Of a stretch of 64,000 bases of DNA, positions 20,819 through 33,780 are shown piece after piece. The notes under the pieces were generated by a model, which saw only the letters and a program-made list of their open reading frames with translations, was not told the DNA's origin and did no database searches. Position 1 is the stretch's first letter, and every line of letters starts with the position of its first letter. Made by a program: the position numbers and the translations under genes. Origin of the DNA: Aldrovandia affinis (taxonomy: Eukaryota; Chordata; Actinopteri; Notacanthiformes; Halosauridae); the NCBI GenBank assembly GCA_029706075.1, contig JAINUG010000304.1, positions 919,256-983,255 on the forward strand. Direction: 5' to 3'.

Positions 20819-23240
20819 GAGTGCACTTAAACTGGCACAGATTTGGCCTATCGTTGCTTCTTCCGTTTATTACGCTCTGCCCCTGATGGTGGCAGCATCG
20901 TACACTCGTATTTATTCACAGCACCCAGATACAGTATGGAGAGTTTAGGTTTTGTGACACACGATATAACTTTTTACTGCTTCCCCCATATATTAAAAAG
21001 AAATCATTAAAAAAGCAGAAATAGGCAAACAAGATTGCGCTTAACACACAAAAAAGCCCAGTGAATAGCAGTTTTGTTTAATGTTATGTTGTATACATTT
21101 TATGTTTATGTTTTTGTTTATGTTTTTGTTTTTGTTAAGCCAGCCAAGGAGTATAAAAGGGTGTGAACCAGCATATGAGTTGTGAATGCAAGTGGAAGAC
21201 ACATTTTCGTAATTAGTGAAAAAATTAATTATGGACTAAATACACATAAGCTGCAGTTTTCAGTTGTTCTAATTCAGACCCCTCCCCAAAGTTCAACATA
21301 GGGTACAGTGAAGTGAAATTTAGTGTCCAAAAAGAGATTTGAAAATAAAATATCTAGATAAGTGAATATATTCCTTTTTTTCTCCTTTTTTAAGAGGAAC
21401 CAAAATGCACTGCATTTCTCATCATTTATACATTCATTATATAATGCAAATTATGGAAATAAAGTCCATATGTTTCATAAAACCCATTTCTATTGAATTG
21501 AGCTGTAAATAATGTATTATTTTTGTCATAGGCTAATTGTATTTTAAATGATTTCTCTATTCTACACCCACAGTCATTAAAATAATCCAGACTGCAACTT
21601 CCATTTAAGATTTTTTTTTACTATTTACCCCCAAAAAGACACAATTAGCAAGAAATATGTTGAAAATTAAAAAAATATATATACAGTATAATACAATTAA
21701 AGATTAAAGAGAAATATAGAGATGGCCCTTTAAAGGGGTGGAACTTCATGCCTTTATTGGAATAAAACTCCTAAACTGGACTGGTCTTGCCCATGCCTGG
21801 TGTTGGTGAAAATCACAAATCTATAGACATAGAAGTGCTGATCTGGTGCTTTTTAATGGGGGGGGGGGTCAGCTCATGTTTCATTTTTTCATTTTTCATG
21901 AGGTGGGTTACGGTCATGTTTCATATTATCTTATTACACTATTTATTGTCAATAACATCACAGTGTTTGGGAATGTTTGCTTGCCTCCTGAATGAGTGCT
22001 ACAGAGGTGGCTACCTAACTGAGGGGAGTCGGAGCAGTGTGCTGCTAATGAGACAGATTTCAGAGGAGCACAGATCTCATTTTCAGACTATCTGTAACAA
22101 TATTCAATAGTTCAGATTTCATGAATAATGTACTAATGTATCTAATCTATGAATGTGAAATTAATATCTAATTATAGCTGAAACCAGTGATTAGAGGGGC
22201 CAAACACAGATAGTCGCAAAGCATCCATTGAATATGCAACCAGATGCTGTGAAGGAAAGACATTGGAGTTGATGGAAAATATTGTAGGTAAGACTGTGAA
22301 AGAGAAAGTTTAATGTTGGGCAGAACTGTCGCTTTAAAATGTCTTGAAACTCATGAGAAGCTGCACCCTGAGCCGTGGCGTGCTTTCCCAACACTCAAAC
22401 CAATCAATTGATTGGGGTCTCCAGAGTCGGGGGCCCCCTGCTGGCGCAAGGTGATAGGACATTGTAATCTTTTTCATTAGTGCAGCTACAGTCTGCAAAT
22501 CTGGGTACTTGACCATCATAACCACACCCACCATGGGGGAAAAGGGCTTTTTCCCATATAAGCCCATTGAAATAGATTTGTTTTTAGGAAGGGTTTTTAA
22601 AGTAGTTATCTATCTAACAATGGAAAACCCAAATCTTTAATATTTTGAGGAATCATGCCAATGAACCGCAAAGGTCTGGTAGTTGCAAGCAATTCAGCAG
22701 GAGTGGAACATAATGTTATGTGTGCAGTCAACATTTTGTCACAGATAACATTATTGCATAGCCATTACATAGATGTATTTCCATTGTGTTTGATGAACTA
22801 TATTACCACGTAGCTAGCTATAATGTCATTAACATTTGAGATAAAGCAGGTAAGAGATAGATTCAGTAACCATGTTGCCACAGTAATGTTCAGAAACATT
22901 GGCTAAAACACAACAGAGAGAGAGCCTTGAAAGGCGCCCATAAATAAAATGTATTATTCTAAAAAAGGTGTTTCCATGCATTGTTTTACACATTAATGGG
23001 TGCATTTATTAATTGCCAGTGCTAGAGGCAGTTTATGTTGAGCTAGTTGTTTTTTAAATTGCTTGCTCATCTTTCTTTTTAAATTTCTCCAAGTGTCTAG
23101 TTTGTTCTGCAGGAAACAAGGACTGGGAATTGTTAAGGGACAAATCAAATTTAAAGTTTGAATGGTAATGACTGGAATTGAGCATTGATTAATCTTTTTC
23201 AATACACTCCTGTGACAGATTCAGATTATTTTCCACCACA
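20819..23240. other. AT-rich noncoding stretch
   Basis: No exon or transposon is recognised. TTTATG/TTTTTG tandem runs occur near 21100-21135 and a G run near 21858. The 16-base palindrome ccaatcaattgattgg lies near 22400. Confidence 0.5.
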
Positions 23241-23578
23241 GTGGGCCCCCAGATGGCGTAATGATAAAGGTACTTACTCAGAGTGCAAGTTGCCCACTGC
23301 AGCCAGGGTTCGATCCCCGACTGCGCCAGCTCGGCTAAGGCCGGGAGCCCAATTCAAGGGCAGAGGGGAGGGAAGCCGACAGGAGCTCGCTGCATGCAAG
23401 GTGGCTCTGTGTGTATCGGAAGTTACGGTCAACAGCTTGGCGAGTTCCATCTCGGAGGAGGCGGTTTGGCCCCTTTGTCACTGCCGGTCTCAGGCTTGCA
23501 GTGGCGAGCTTATACGAGGGAAGGGATGTTTGAATTACAAATAGGGAACAATTGGCTACCAAATTAGGAGAAAACGGG
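23241..23578 (+). mobile_element. tRNA-derived SINE, second head type
   Basis: The tRNA-like head has an A-box-like tggcgtaatgataaagg (23254-23270) and a B-box gggttcgatcccc (23306-23318). The 3' tail caattggctaccaaattagg (from 23549) matches that of the SINEs at 6643 and 30896, and the middle shares an agaggggagg block with them. The head differs from theirs. No clear target duplication was found. Confidence 0.78.
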
Positions 23579-25075
23579 AAAGAAATCAGAAACAAAATGA
23601 TTGCGTACATTTTCCGCCATGGTGGATGTGGCCTTAGAGTGTGACGCTATGCTGGCTTTGTCTATATCTCAAGCGTCACAATACCTATACAAAAATCAGT
23701 CGAGAGAAGTAAGAGACAGATTGAAAGATAAAAAAACTGTAAGCGTTGGGTCGGTGAATATTTATATTATCGCTTAGGAGCTGGACTGCGTTTATTCGTT
23801 ATATAACCAAAGCACACAAAGGGGTATGTTAGAGCGCTTTGGGAACATTTGTGGTCAGTTGCAAATAAAGACCACCAGGTACAGACGACATCATCTTGTG
23901 GCAATATTGTGTTATCATAATCAATCAGTGTGTTTTTTATGTACTCCCATGGTAATCAACCATCAAGTTTCATGGAGCCAATATGGCATCTGAGCGTTGC
24001 ATCAGCAGAATGAGCATTCAGGATGTTTTGTCTTGCGGCTGTGAACACAAGGGGTTAGGGGAACTCGTCCTGTCATGCCTTCCTATGTGTCTTCCGGCCA
24101 TTGAAAGCTAAAAATATCTTATTTTAGCGGAGCGAGACGTTTGTGCGTGGAAAATAACACCAATCATTTTCTTGGCGTCACGTGCTACACCAGAACAGCC
24201 CCTAGCTCTCCTTCTCTCCGGACTTGACCCTTTCTTGCTGACCCACTGTAGGAATTAAAACAATCACACCATTCTATTGCAAAGTTAAATGCCGCATCAC
24301 GCCAAGTTTGCTGGTGTTTGAAGTGCGCTTCACCCGTGGAATACAGTTGGTACTTTGTGTAATCACAGAGCCCGCTGAGACAGTTCTCAGATAGGCCTGT
24401 TCCAAGGCTGGCAGCGTGTTTTGTCTGAGTCAGTGGAGAATGAAATTATATATCTGTGCAATTTAAGGACGAGTTGTGGCCTCAACAAAGAGAACCTCTG
24501 GGGTGATTGATGACAATTCAGTGCTGAAAGCGGGACGATATCTAAATTTGCTGCTGCCTTTCACATATTTTGTGAGATAATACTATGTAGTCTGCAGTGG
24601 AAAACATTGATTTATCATCTATGTTATTGCTTTTTGCCGCCTCTGTGAGTTCAGGGCAAATGACTGAGTTTCATAAAAATGCAAAGTGGATTTGTCTCCC
24701 ACTGGACCGTTTCCAGTCATTTGGGACGGCGTGCTTGTTTTGAGTTAGCGTGCGGAACATTTCACACGTATGTGCCGGGGAAATTTACGGCAGATTCTAG
24801 GAACCTCGGTTTGAATTTAGCATGTTGTCGATGTGTGTCGAAGAGTTAGTGAAAATTATATGTTTTTGGCTGATTATATTTGCTGTGGCTCTGCACGGGA
24901 ACTTTCAGGTCTTCTAAAGCCGGCCACACACTGTGGCTGCATTTAATATGAGCCAAAGCTGCCAGCAGCCGGCTCAAATTATTTTCAATAGAAAACACAC
25001 ATGTCGGTGCAGCTTTGAGTGTAGAGAATAATGATGATGATGTCATCATATATATTAAATACTGTTGTACATATA
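23579..25075. other. Noncoding, nothing recognised
   Basis: Sequence of mixed composition without a convincing exon. Short frames are below 100 codons and unsupported. Confidence 0.5.
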
Positions 25076-25603
25076 CAGGGAACTGCCAAAATAAAGGAAA
25101 CATTTGAGTAAACGAAGGCTGCTGACAACTCTGACTCAACTGTTATGGTGTGCGGTGCATTTTCCTGGCATGAATTAAGTCCACTCAACATTTTAGAGGG
25201 CAAATCAAAGGCCAATAAATCATTCTGAGTGATCATCATCATCCTATGGAAAAGCATTTTACCCTGATGGGAGTGGTCTCTTCTTGGTTGACAATGCCCC
25301 ATCCACAGGGCACGAGTGGTCACTGAATGATTTGATGAGCATGAAAATGGTGTAAGGCATATGCCATGGCTGTGTCAGTCACCAGATCTCAACCCCATTG
25401 AACACTTATGGGAGATGACACAGCATTTTCCACCACCATCGACAAAACACCAATTGATGGAATTTCTCATGGTGTTGTATCCGTCCAATAGAGTTCCAGA
25501 CACTTGTAGAATCTATGCCAAGGTGCACTGAAGCTGTTCTGTCAGCTCTGGTGGCCCAACACCCTATTAAGACACATGTTTCCTTTATTTTGGCAGCTAC
25601 CTG
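25076..25603 (+). mobile_element. Decayed Tc1-like element (528 bp) with TA flanks
   Basis: The ends cagggaactgccaaaataaa and ttattttggcagctacctg are inverted repeats flanked by TA (25074-25075 and 25604-25605). Inside, the + strand keeps remnants of a DDE transposase in shifting frames: gacaatgccccatccacag (second Asp region, about 25290) and gatctcaaccccattgaaca (the PDLNPIEH region, about 25385). The gene is broken by frameshifts and internal deletion. Confidence 0.85.
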
Positions 25604-27500
25604 TACATATAAAATATTTGCTTGGACAATCATTTTGAGACACTCCAGTAGCATTTGTGCTCACCCATTCAGAAGACGCAGATGTTTTTTTAATACTATA
25701 TTTTTCGTACACGTTGTTGCATATCCATAATCTATTTGTACCCACCTGCCATTTATTGAGGAAAATTAAACTGTTAATTTTCAATTCATGTGTGCAGTGC
25801 AGGCATTTTTTGTGTGATGAGACTGTTAAAAATGTGCTTAGTTTTAAATCAATATTGTTGCAATATTTGTTATGCCACGGAATGAAAAGTACATTACAGA
25901 GTAAATGAGAGATTAGTTCAAGATCTGTTATATTTGAGAATGTATTATTATATTACCCTACTGCGTAGCCCCCACTGAGTGACATTGGGCTTTTACCCCA
26001 AACTTTCTTTGAAATATAGTCATGTGTTGCGTTTATTGTGCTTGTTTTTTAAAACCACAAAAATGTTTTCACACATTTCATTGAATATATCAAATATTCT
26101 GTTATTCGATTTAACATTTTTCATTTCACCAAACATCTGACCTTGTATACCATGAACATAAACTTTTCAGAAAGGATGGACAACAAACTCTTTTATGCAC
26201 CATTTAAATGATACGGTGTCATGAGTCGGTGACAGTATGCGACAGGCTTAACACGGGATTCACAACCCCTACAGCTCACCCTGGCTTGGACTAAATCATA
26301 AACATTTGTCCTTAAATTTGGACTCCCAATTTATTTCAAGTCATAAGGTTTTCACAACAAACAGTTGGGGGTTCAGCTGTCAGAACTTACCAGACTGAAG
26401 AAAAAAGTAACACTTGAATTTAGTTGTAAATTGTTAAATCAAGTCACCTTGTGATTGTAGTAATTGTTGTAATTATTTTGTGTCAATTTGTTGTTGATTT
26501 GACAAAACGGTATTGGATCAAGACAGTTGTAAGCACACAAGGGGTCAAGAGAAGTTTGAGAGCAGAATAAGAGGAGATGGGCTATTGCCAGCGGACTGCG
26601 TTCGGGCGTCGTAATTAGCCTTAAGATGCGACTCAGTCGAAGATGCTGGGCAAACAGGCCCTCTCTAATTACACGGCGGACCTCCCTGGAGTGAGGAGAC
26701 GAAGATAAAAGCTAATGAATCACCCAGTCCAGCACAGGGAGGTCTAATGAAGAGCAAGAGGTAGCCATGGTTGAGTAATTTCCAATTTGATCTCATCAAA
26801 AAAGGAAAAAAAAGCCCCCCCCCAAAAAAAAAAAAAATCCCAACTTGTTATGCGGCGGATTGTGTTTACAAAAGTTAGCGTTCACTGGAGGTGGCTGCTC
26901 GAGTCCAGGCATGCAGGAAAACATAGCTAATTAATGCTCCAAGGGTCTCCATTGTTTGCAACGACGCAAGAGGGGGAGGGGAAGGAGGGCGGAGGGTGGG
27001 CCAGTCGCTCGAGCAGCGAAAATCAGGCTAAACGCAGAGAAGCCTACTCTCGTAACGAAACAGCCCTCCCAGCCACCCCTCTGCAGCTGCCCTGATTTAA
27101 AACCAGCGGGGTAGTGGCCTTGTGCGCTGGAAAAAAAGCTGTTCTCGCTACCTTAACCGAGGGCAGTCGGAGGGTGGCTAATTCATCTAGCCTAATGCAG
27201 TTTCTGTCTGTGGATCCAGGTTGCAGACAGAAGGCAGGTGCTCATACCGCCCCTTATCAGACCCCCTACTCCCCCCCGCCCCCTACCCCACCCCTCCCAA
27301 ACCGTCACGACCGCCCGCTATGTGTACGACCACAGGCAAATCTCTCCATTACTGTCAGCCTGCATCGGCGGGCAGCCGTGCCATTACTGCTCATCACGCG
27401 GTCATTAATGCATTAAGGCCCATTTGAGTCGGGTTCATTTGCATCGGTTCCCTTTGTCCGCTTGGCCTTCTTGTGAATGCAAAGGTTTACTTATCTGCCC

Positions 27501-27502
<2 letters not shown>
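25604..27502. other. Noncoding; 26560-27480 is a candidate conserved block
   Basis: The first kilobase is AT-rich and featureless. From about 26560 the sequence is balanced in composition, with repeated TAAT/ATTA cores (tctaattacac, gctaattaatgc, ggtcattaatgcattaagg) that suit homeodomain binding. This texture is typical of developmental enhancers, but conservation cannot be tested here. Adjacent C and A homopolymers lie near 26814-26838. Confidence 0.3.

Positions 27503-27536
<34 letters not shown>
27503..27536. repeat. (CA)17 microsatellite
   Basis: An uninterrupted dinucleotide run of 34 bases. Confidence 0.95.
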
Positions 27537-27537
<1 letters not shown>

Positions 27538-29263
27538 TTATTTAAAGTAAAAGCATTAATATGACCCATCCCATGTCCCAGGACACTGGCCTAGCTAAAA
27601 AAACAAAAACAGATAACATGCTTTGATTCATAGGTCAGTGCTGTCGGGTTCGAGGGGTGTTGGACTCATAAGGAGTGCGTCGTGGTGACATTTTCACGCT
27701 CGACAGGCCTGGATCCCTGCCGGCTATCCCTGTAATTTATACACATCCACGCTAAATGGAGAAGGCACGAAGGCACGGATTACCATATTGTGTAGCTATT
27801 TATTTATGCATTTATTACAACGTTCTATTTATTCGGCACGCACGTTTCCCTCATGCCGTTGGTATTTATGGCGAAGCAAGAAGAGAGGAGCGCTCTGAAT
27901 TGATCGCAGTCGTTTTATTGAGGAAGTGGCGGGGTGAGGTGTTGACAGGGTGCTGTTCTGTGCGTTCCATCGACGCGGCGCGGGCTTGAGCGGCGGGCCT
28001 CGCCAGGACTCAGACCCGCGACGCTCCGAATGCAGGTGCCTCACCTTGCCTTCCTGTTATTCCCCCACATCACAAAGACCTCCTTAGGGTTCCAGGAACA
28101 CATATGGCCTGCTTTTATGACCGCACGGGCAGACGGCAGCTGCGGCCCTTTTAGATGGGAAATGTTTAACCACAAAGGAGGGGAGAAAACAGTAACAGGA
28201 ATTAACATTGTTTTGAACCTTTTTAGAAAATGGAACAAAAAAACTAAAGTGAATGCTATGAAAAAAACTATTTTTTTGCAATTGTCCTTGAGTCAGTACT
28301 TATTCGTGATTAATTTTTATCCCCTCCTTTGTCCTGAAAAACAAAAGCAAAGAAAGATTGTATCCATAGCTACTAAAAGGCACCTAGTGTGATATGAAAA
28401 TTGTATTAATCCAAGGAGTGACACTGACATTTTTCTAAGAATTAACACTCACTAATAATACAAATTATAACAATAATAATAACAATATTCTTTATCTGAA
28501 ATTAATTGGAAATGAAAATAATTATGTTAATACATCATCATTATCATTAGGTTCATTATCTTTGTTAAATGTTATAAAACATTCCATAACAATTTCTCAT
28601 CTGTCATTGGATAACATTAATACATTCTCCTTGCACCCCCTTTGGATACTGGTTCTTAGGTTTCTCCAATGTTTCAAGTCGCTGACGCCTTACCTGCACT
28701 GACCCTCCAACCCCATTGTGTTTATAATCCTGGCCCTCGGTTGTAGCTTTTTTCTTTTAACGGACACAGACCTTTACGTGAGCCAGCCCCAATAAGAGTT
28801 CAGAGTCCAGTCTAGCACCAACCCCTCCAGCTCTGTCCAGCAGCGTTTGCCTTGTTCCGCCCTCGGTCACCATTATTTTTTTTACTACACGTAACTTGTG
28901 TTTTTATTGGAATATATTTACATTTAGTGAGGGCGGTGATTTAGCATAGTTATTCTGTCCATGAAGTTCTTACACTGGTACGCTTCTTTTGTTTAAAACT
29001 TCAGGACTTATCGGTGACCATTGGCTGGTAGCCGAATTAATTTTCGTCCACACAGTAGCGTTCGCTTTGTTCAGGTCCGATAAATAATTTTAAACAGAAT
29101 TTATTCAAATCAATTTAATCATGAGGAAGGCACTTTTAACTTGAAGAGGTAAGTCGCACTGTTAACCGCACAGACTTGTAGCTGGAAGCGCAACGATGGT
29201 TCCGGCCTCTTCTGTTTCCTGCTAATGAGCCACTGCTGATTTCAGAAATGTTTCATTATGATA
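27537..29263. other. Noncoding
   Basis: The part at 27640-28040 is GC-richer with several CpGs. The rest, especially 28380-28620, is AT-rich. No exon is supported; the 120-codon frame at 28030-28392 has no domain and is opposed by antisense frames. Confidence 0.45.
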
Positions 29264-29287
29264 GTGTGTGTGTGTGTGTGTGTGTGT
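29264..29287. repeat. (GT)12 microsatellite
   Basis: A simple dinucleotide run. Confidence 0.9.
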
Positions 29288-30895
29288 TTGTGTATTTATG
29301 TGCACGTACGGATGCAAGCTGCATTTTCATTTGGGAATTTTAGCTACTGAGATACAGCAGTGAAACCCCTTTAAATGTATACATATAATCTGTTTCATAA
29401 GTCAACCATGCCTTGTAGCGCTGAATAATGAGTGTTATAAAGGAAGAATGCAATGGAATGGGAGTTCTGTGGAAAAGTCACATTTTACATCTGTGGGCGT
29501 GTGTCCGAACAAGGTAATTTAATTATATTCAGTGCAACACTGTGTGCATCACCCATTTCACGGGACTTACACGGGTGCGTATCTCATGTCAGAATATGCG
29601 TTTCTCTCATGTGTGTCAGTCCCGCGTATCTTGAGGGTGCGTAAAAAACCACATGCCTTCCTCCAGTCGGGATTGGGCTCTTCCTGAACATTTTCTTTCA
29701 AAGAGTTAGTTTACACAGCTGGCTATTTTACAGGAGCTACAGGGAATAAGCCCCTGCTTTAAAGGCACAGTGGCAGTGCCCAGCCTGTATTGGACCCAGT
29801 AACCTGGTTACAAACCCTGGGTCTTAGCCACTCTGCCACACTGGCACTCCTGCTGCGTGCTACTGTAGTGTCCTATTGTGGCAGAGTGGGCCGTCTGCAC
29901 TACACCTCTGTAAGGCCCCAGCCCCAGGGCTGTGCTCGGCTCTTTCAGGGTTGCGTTGCAAGGCCCCTGAGGCCAAACAAAGGCGTGGCCTACCCCAGAG
30001 GGAAGGTTTAACAGCATTATCCCTCACCAGTGGGTGGTCCCGTCACCCTGTCATCACTCGCGGGGCCCCATGGTCGCTACACTTCAACGAGCGAGGGAGT
30101 GGGGGTGGGAGAGACGAACCCCCCCTTCTCCAGAACTCTTGAGGAGCGGTTCAAGTGCTGGTTGGTCATTTTCCGGGGAAAGTCGCCGTGTTTTATTTTG
30201 CCCGGTGTTTGGTGAGCCTGTGGTAGTTTGAATAACCTCAGCGTTAAGTATGCCTGCTAGGAACATCTTAATCAGAAGGGAGAGTGAAACACAGCCACGC
30301 AGCGGTGTTTAAATCAAGTCCCTCTGCTTTTGCTGTTCTCTGTCAACATCGTCACGGTAATAGAGCACACACTCCCCCTACCCATAAACACCACAAATTA
30401 TTTCTATGCTTGTATTGAAATTGCCTCGAAAGGTCTTGGAGTTGAGCGCTAATTAAAAACCCTAGAACAATGAGAGGATGCCTGAATAGCAAACGCTGCT
30501 AAGGATGCACTCTTTACTGGCAGGATTTTAAATATGCGGTGGACTGTGCACGGTTTTCATTTCTTCTAAGTGCGATCTTTAATCCCTTTCCATAAATACA
30601 TAGCAACTTAAAAATCGTGCAATACCAGTTTAATGAATGGACAAATATCTTGCATTTACTACATTACAATGTGTATCCATTATTGGCACTTTAATGTATG
30701 CATCTTTTTGCATTACAGTATATCATATATTTGACATAATTTCTGACTTTTCAATAAATTATCCAGTATATTCTCAAAATGGTCATTGTCTTGTCTTGTA
30801 TATGTGGTACATTCTGACACACTTTATGTATGAATAAATATCAATTTTTTGAATTTGTATGTAATTTCTACTTTATTTTATTTGTTTCAGATTTT
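29288..30895. other. Noncoding with an old repeat fragment near 29760-29850
   Basis: The motif cctgtattggacccagtaac followed by ccactctgccacactggc resembles the distal end of the fish repeat at 51431. Overlapping frames at 29790-30266 on both strands show no domain. Confidence 0.45.
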
Positions 30896-31248
30896 TTCCA
30901 GTTTTTCTCCCAATTTAGTGGCCAATTATACCTTCTATTTATTTAGATTTGCCCTCCCCCTACGAGGCAAGCTAATTCTCTGAGGGCAGCAAATTCCGCT
31001 TCCTTCAAGATGGAATTTGCCCACCCACATTCTGGAGTCACCTTTACGTGCTTCTCAGTGAATTCGTGCCGGCTCACCCTCCCCTCTACCCCTGGGCTGG
31101 ACAGCCAAACGCCGCCCCCGATCGGGGCTCCCCACCAGGGCCGGTCTGGTACAGTTGGGTTTCGAACCGTGACCGTGATAGGCAGCTCACACTTGTAAAG
31201 GACCAGCCAATACGGGTGCGTTAGACTGCTACGCTATCTGAGACCCTG
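30896..31248 (-). mobile_element. tRNA-derived SINE, same family as the copy at 6643
   Basis: Read on the minus strand, the head begins cagggtctcagatagcgtag. A B-box-like ggttcgaaaccc lies at about 31158-31169. The body shares ggacagccaaacgccgcccc with the copy at 6643. The tail is attggccactaaattgggag. A short A/T run follows, but I see no clear target duplication. Confidence 0.8.
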
Positions 31249-32025
31249 TATGACATTTTTTAAGGTGAGGGTGAGCAACATGTGGATGGCCATCCATTGT
31301 GACTTAGGAGCCCCTTAACATAAACATATGATCTTAAAGCGATTACCCAGTACAGTGCGCGGTCCTCGGTTCCCTGCGTTGAGCCATTGCCTCTCAGCGG
31401 CACGCAACCAGCTTGGCTCTGATCCAGCAGTTGTGTGGACATTTGAACATGCAGGCTGGCCACAAGGCTCAAATTAAGACCAGGCAAACAAACACAAAGG
31501 AATAACCGCACAGGGGAAAATGACAGAGCTCTGAGGCTTCAAAGCTCATACCCTGTAATCAGACAGGGCCACATGTTGAAGAAATTACAGGGCACCCGGC
31601 TTATTAGGGCCTTCATTTCAGTGGAGCGTCATTAACGGAAACGTGTTGATAGCATGTTTTTGGTGCTTTTTTTGGGGGGGAGGGTGGTTGTACGAACATC
31701 TAAATAAACAATACAAATCTGACACCTAATAACAACAGTGAAAGGATTTGGCAGAATATGTGTTTTAGAGATGGAACATTGGTGTTGAGTGGATGTGGAA
31801 GCAATCTTTGATATGCTGTTGAAGTTTGTATAAAAGATCTTTTGATCTTGTTGGTTAGTGTAGAGATGCTCTTCAAGTGCTTGTCCACCTTTCTTAAATA
31901 CAAGCTCAAGTGGATTGTAGAAGTATGGCTGTGTATTTTATATTGCATTATATTTACAAGCACTGACAAATGTGTGATCCTTCAGCTGAACTTATTCTCT
32001 TTTATTAAGAGACTGCACTTCAGTG
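31249..32025. other. Noncoding; small complex block at 31540-31660
   Basis: The block with tgaagaaattacagggcacc and ggagcgtcattaacgg is of balanced composition and could be a conserved noncoding element. Otherwise nothing is recognised. Confidence 0.3.
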
Positions 32026-32402
32026 TGTTTTTGTGTGCATGCGTGTGTGTGTGTGTGTGTGTGTGCTTGTAGATATGTTTTGTGTGTGTGTATGTGTATG
32101 TAGTGAGTGTGTAGGTATGTGTGTGTATGTGTAGCAGAGCATTTTTGTGTATTTGTCTTTGTACGTACGCCTGTGTGTGGATGTGTATCTTGTGTGACTG
32201 TGAGTATGCAGCTAATTGTGTGTGTTTGTGTGCATGTGTGCATGTGTGTACATGTGTAGGCTAGGCCATGTGTCAGGGTGTATTGGTGGATGTGTCTTAT
32301 GGTGTGAATGTGGGACTGTAGCTGAGTATACATGCCTGTGTGTGTGCAGCTGAATATGTGTGTGTATGTGTGTTTGTACGTGTGAGTGTGTGTGTGTGTG
32401 TT
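32026..32402. repeat. TG-rich tract, 0.38 kb
   Basis: (TG)n runs at 32043-32065 and about 32383-32401 are joined by degenerate TGTATG and TGTGTA units. Histidine/threonine-rich frames on the minus strand come from this repeat and are not genes. Confidence 0.9.
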
Positions 32403-33780
32403 TTATTTGGATGGCTGTTTCTGCAGGGAGCTTTCTCTCTAAGTATTTATGGAGCGCCCCAAGGCTGGGATGGTCTCTCAGCTCCCCCTCTTTCATGACC
32501 CACTGATTGATGAGAGGGGTTTGTGTGTGCCAGGTTTTTACAAGGGAAAAACACGGGCAGGGTTGACGTGGAGCGTCTGAACAGTTCCTGGCAGCGTATG
32601 CAATATTTGCCGCAGTCAAAAAATATGCTTAAAGTGTGAGCAGTTGGTCCGCTCAAGGATGAATTTGTTTATCGTATGAAAGGGGAGGATGAACAGTGCG
32701 ACTTTCCTTGTGACTTGTAATTGCATTTCCAAAAATATGTTTCCTTCGCGATAAAGCTTTCATTGAGACTTTCACGAAAAGCTTTTGCAAATGGTGCTCC
32801 TGAAATAAAGAACAGATACGATGGTGTTCAATCTCACCTTTTTTTTCTAGATTATCGACGTACCATAACATTACCGTACTGTAAGTAGGAATAAGAAAAT
32901 AAGCCTCTTTGTTTTTTGAATCCTCTTAAGCTAATATTAAGTGAATATTAGCAAGATTTCAGCAACAGAATATCTGGATAGATATTATTTCCTATTAAGC
33001 ACATTACCTTGAGGCACACTTTGAGTATTTGCAGAGTGAATTAGCAGCCTCTTGTAAGATAACAAGGGCCATTTCTGTGAGAAACTTCTGTTTGGACGCA
33101 TCAATAACTTGAAAACTGAGTGAAGTCTTGGTGAAGTGGGTTTCATGGGAATATTTTCTGAAAAAAGAAAATATATAAAAATAAGCTCCAATTATGTAGA
33201 TGCTTGTTAACTAGTACATTTGGGCAGTTGTAATGGTTCTAAAAAAAATTCTGTAAAATGTCAAATTTGAAAGTGAACATTTTTAGTTGCACATATGACG
33301 CACACAACTGGTAAGTGACTTTCACAAAAATTATTTTTCCCTTTTTTTCATTTTGGAACTTCGCTAGGAGGCATTTAAATAATTGAGAGGACTGATCATC
33401 TTTCAGAGAATGGCCTGAGGTGGACTTAAAATACCTTTCAGACGGCATTTGAGAAGTGTCATCCAAGCCATTGACAATCACAGGTGTGTCTCTGTGCTGG
33501 TGCCTGCACTCTCACAGATGTGCTTCTTCTTCATGGAGAAAGAGGAGGAGGAATGGGTTGTGAGTCCCCTGTACTGATGTTCTCTCCAGTAAATTACAGT
33601 TAGTTTGTGCTGATTGGGAAGAACAGTTGAAATCTGAAGCTCACAACCACAGTTATAAGGCCCAGCTTTGTCCTTTGGTAGAGTAATCACCGCTTTGATG
33701 TTCTCAGGCTATAATTGGATGAATCCCTTTTGAATTTCATCCATTAAAAACATCTAGTATGGTGTGTCCAGACCCACATA
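32403..33780. other. Noncoding, nothing recognised
   Basis: AT-rich sequence with some balanced stretches (32420-32640). No splice-flanked frame is convincing. Confidence 0.5.

Noticed and set aside
23241..23330. Possible free-standing tRNA gene
   Set aside because: It has A- and B-box-like motifs but is followed by the SINE body and tail, and a full cloverleaf is not convincing.
31992..32619. Histidine/threonine-rich frames of 113 and 135 codons on the minus strand
   Set aside because: They are translations of the TG-rich tract.
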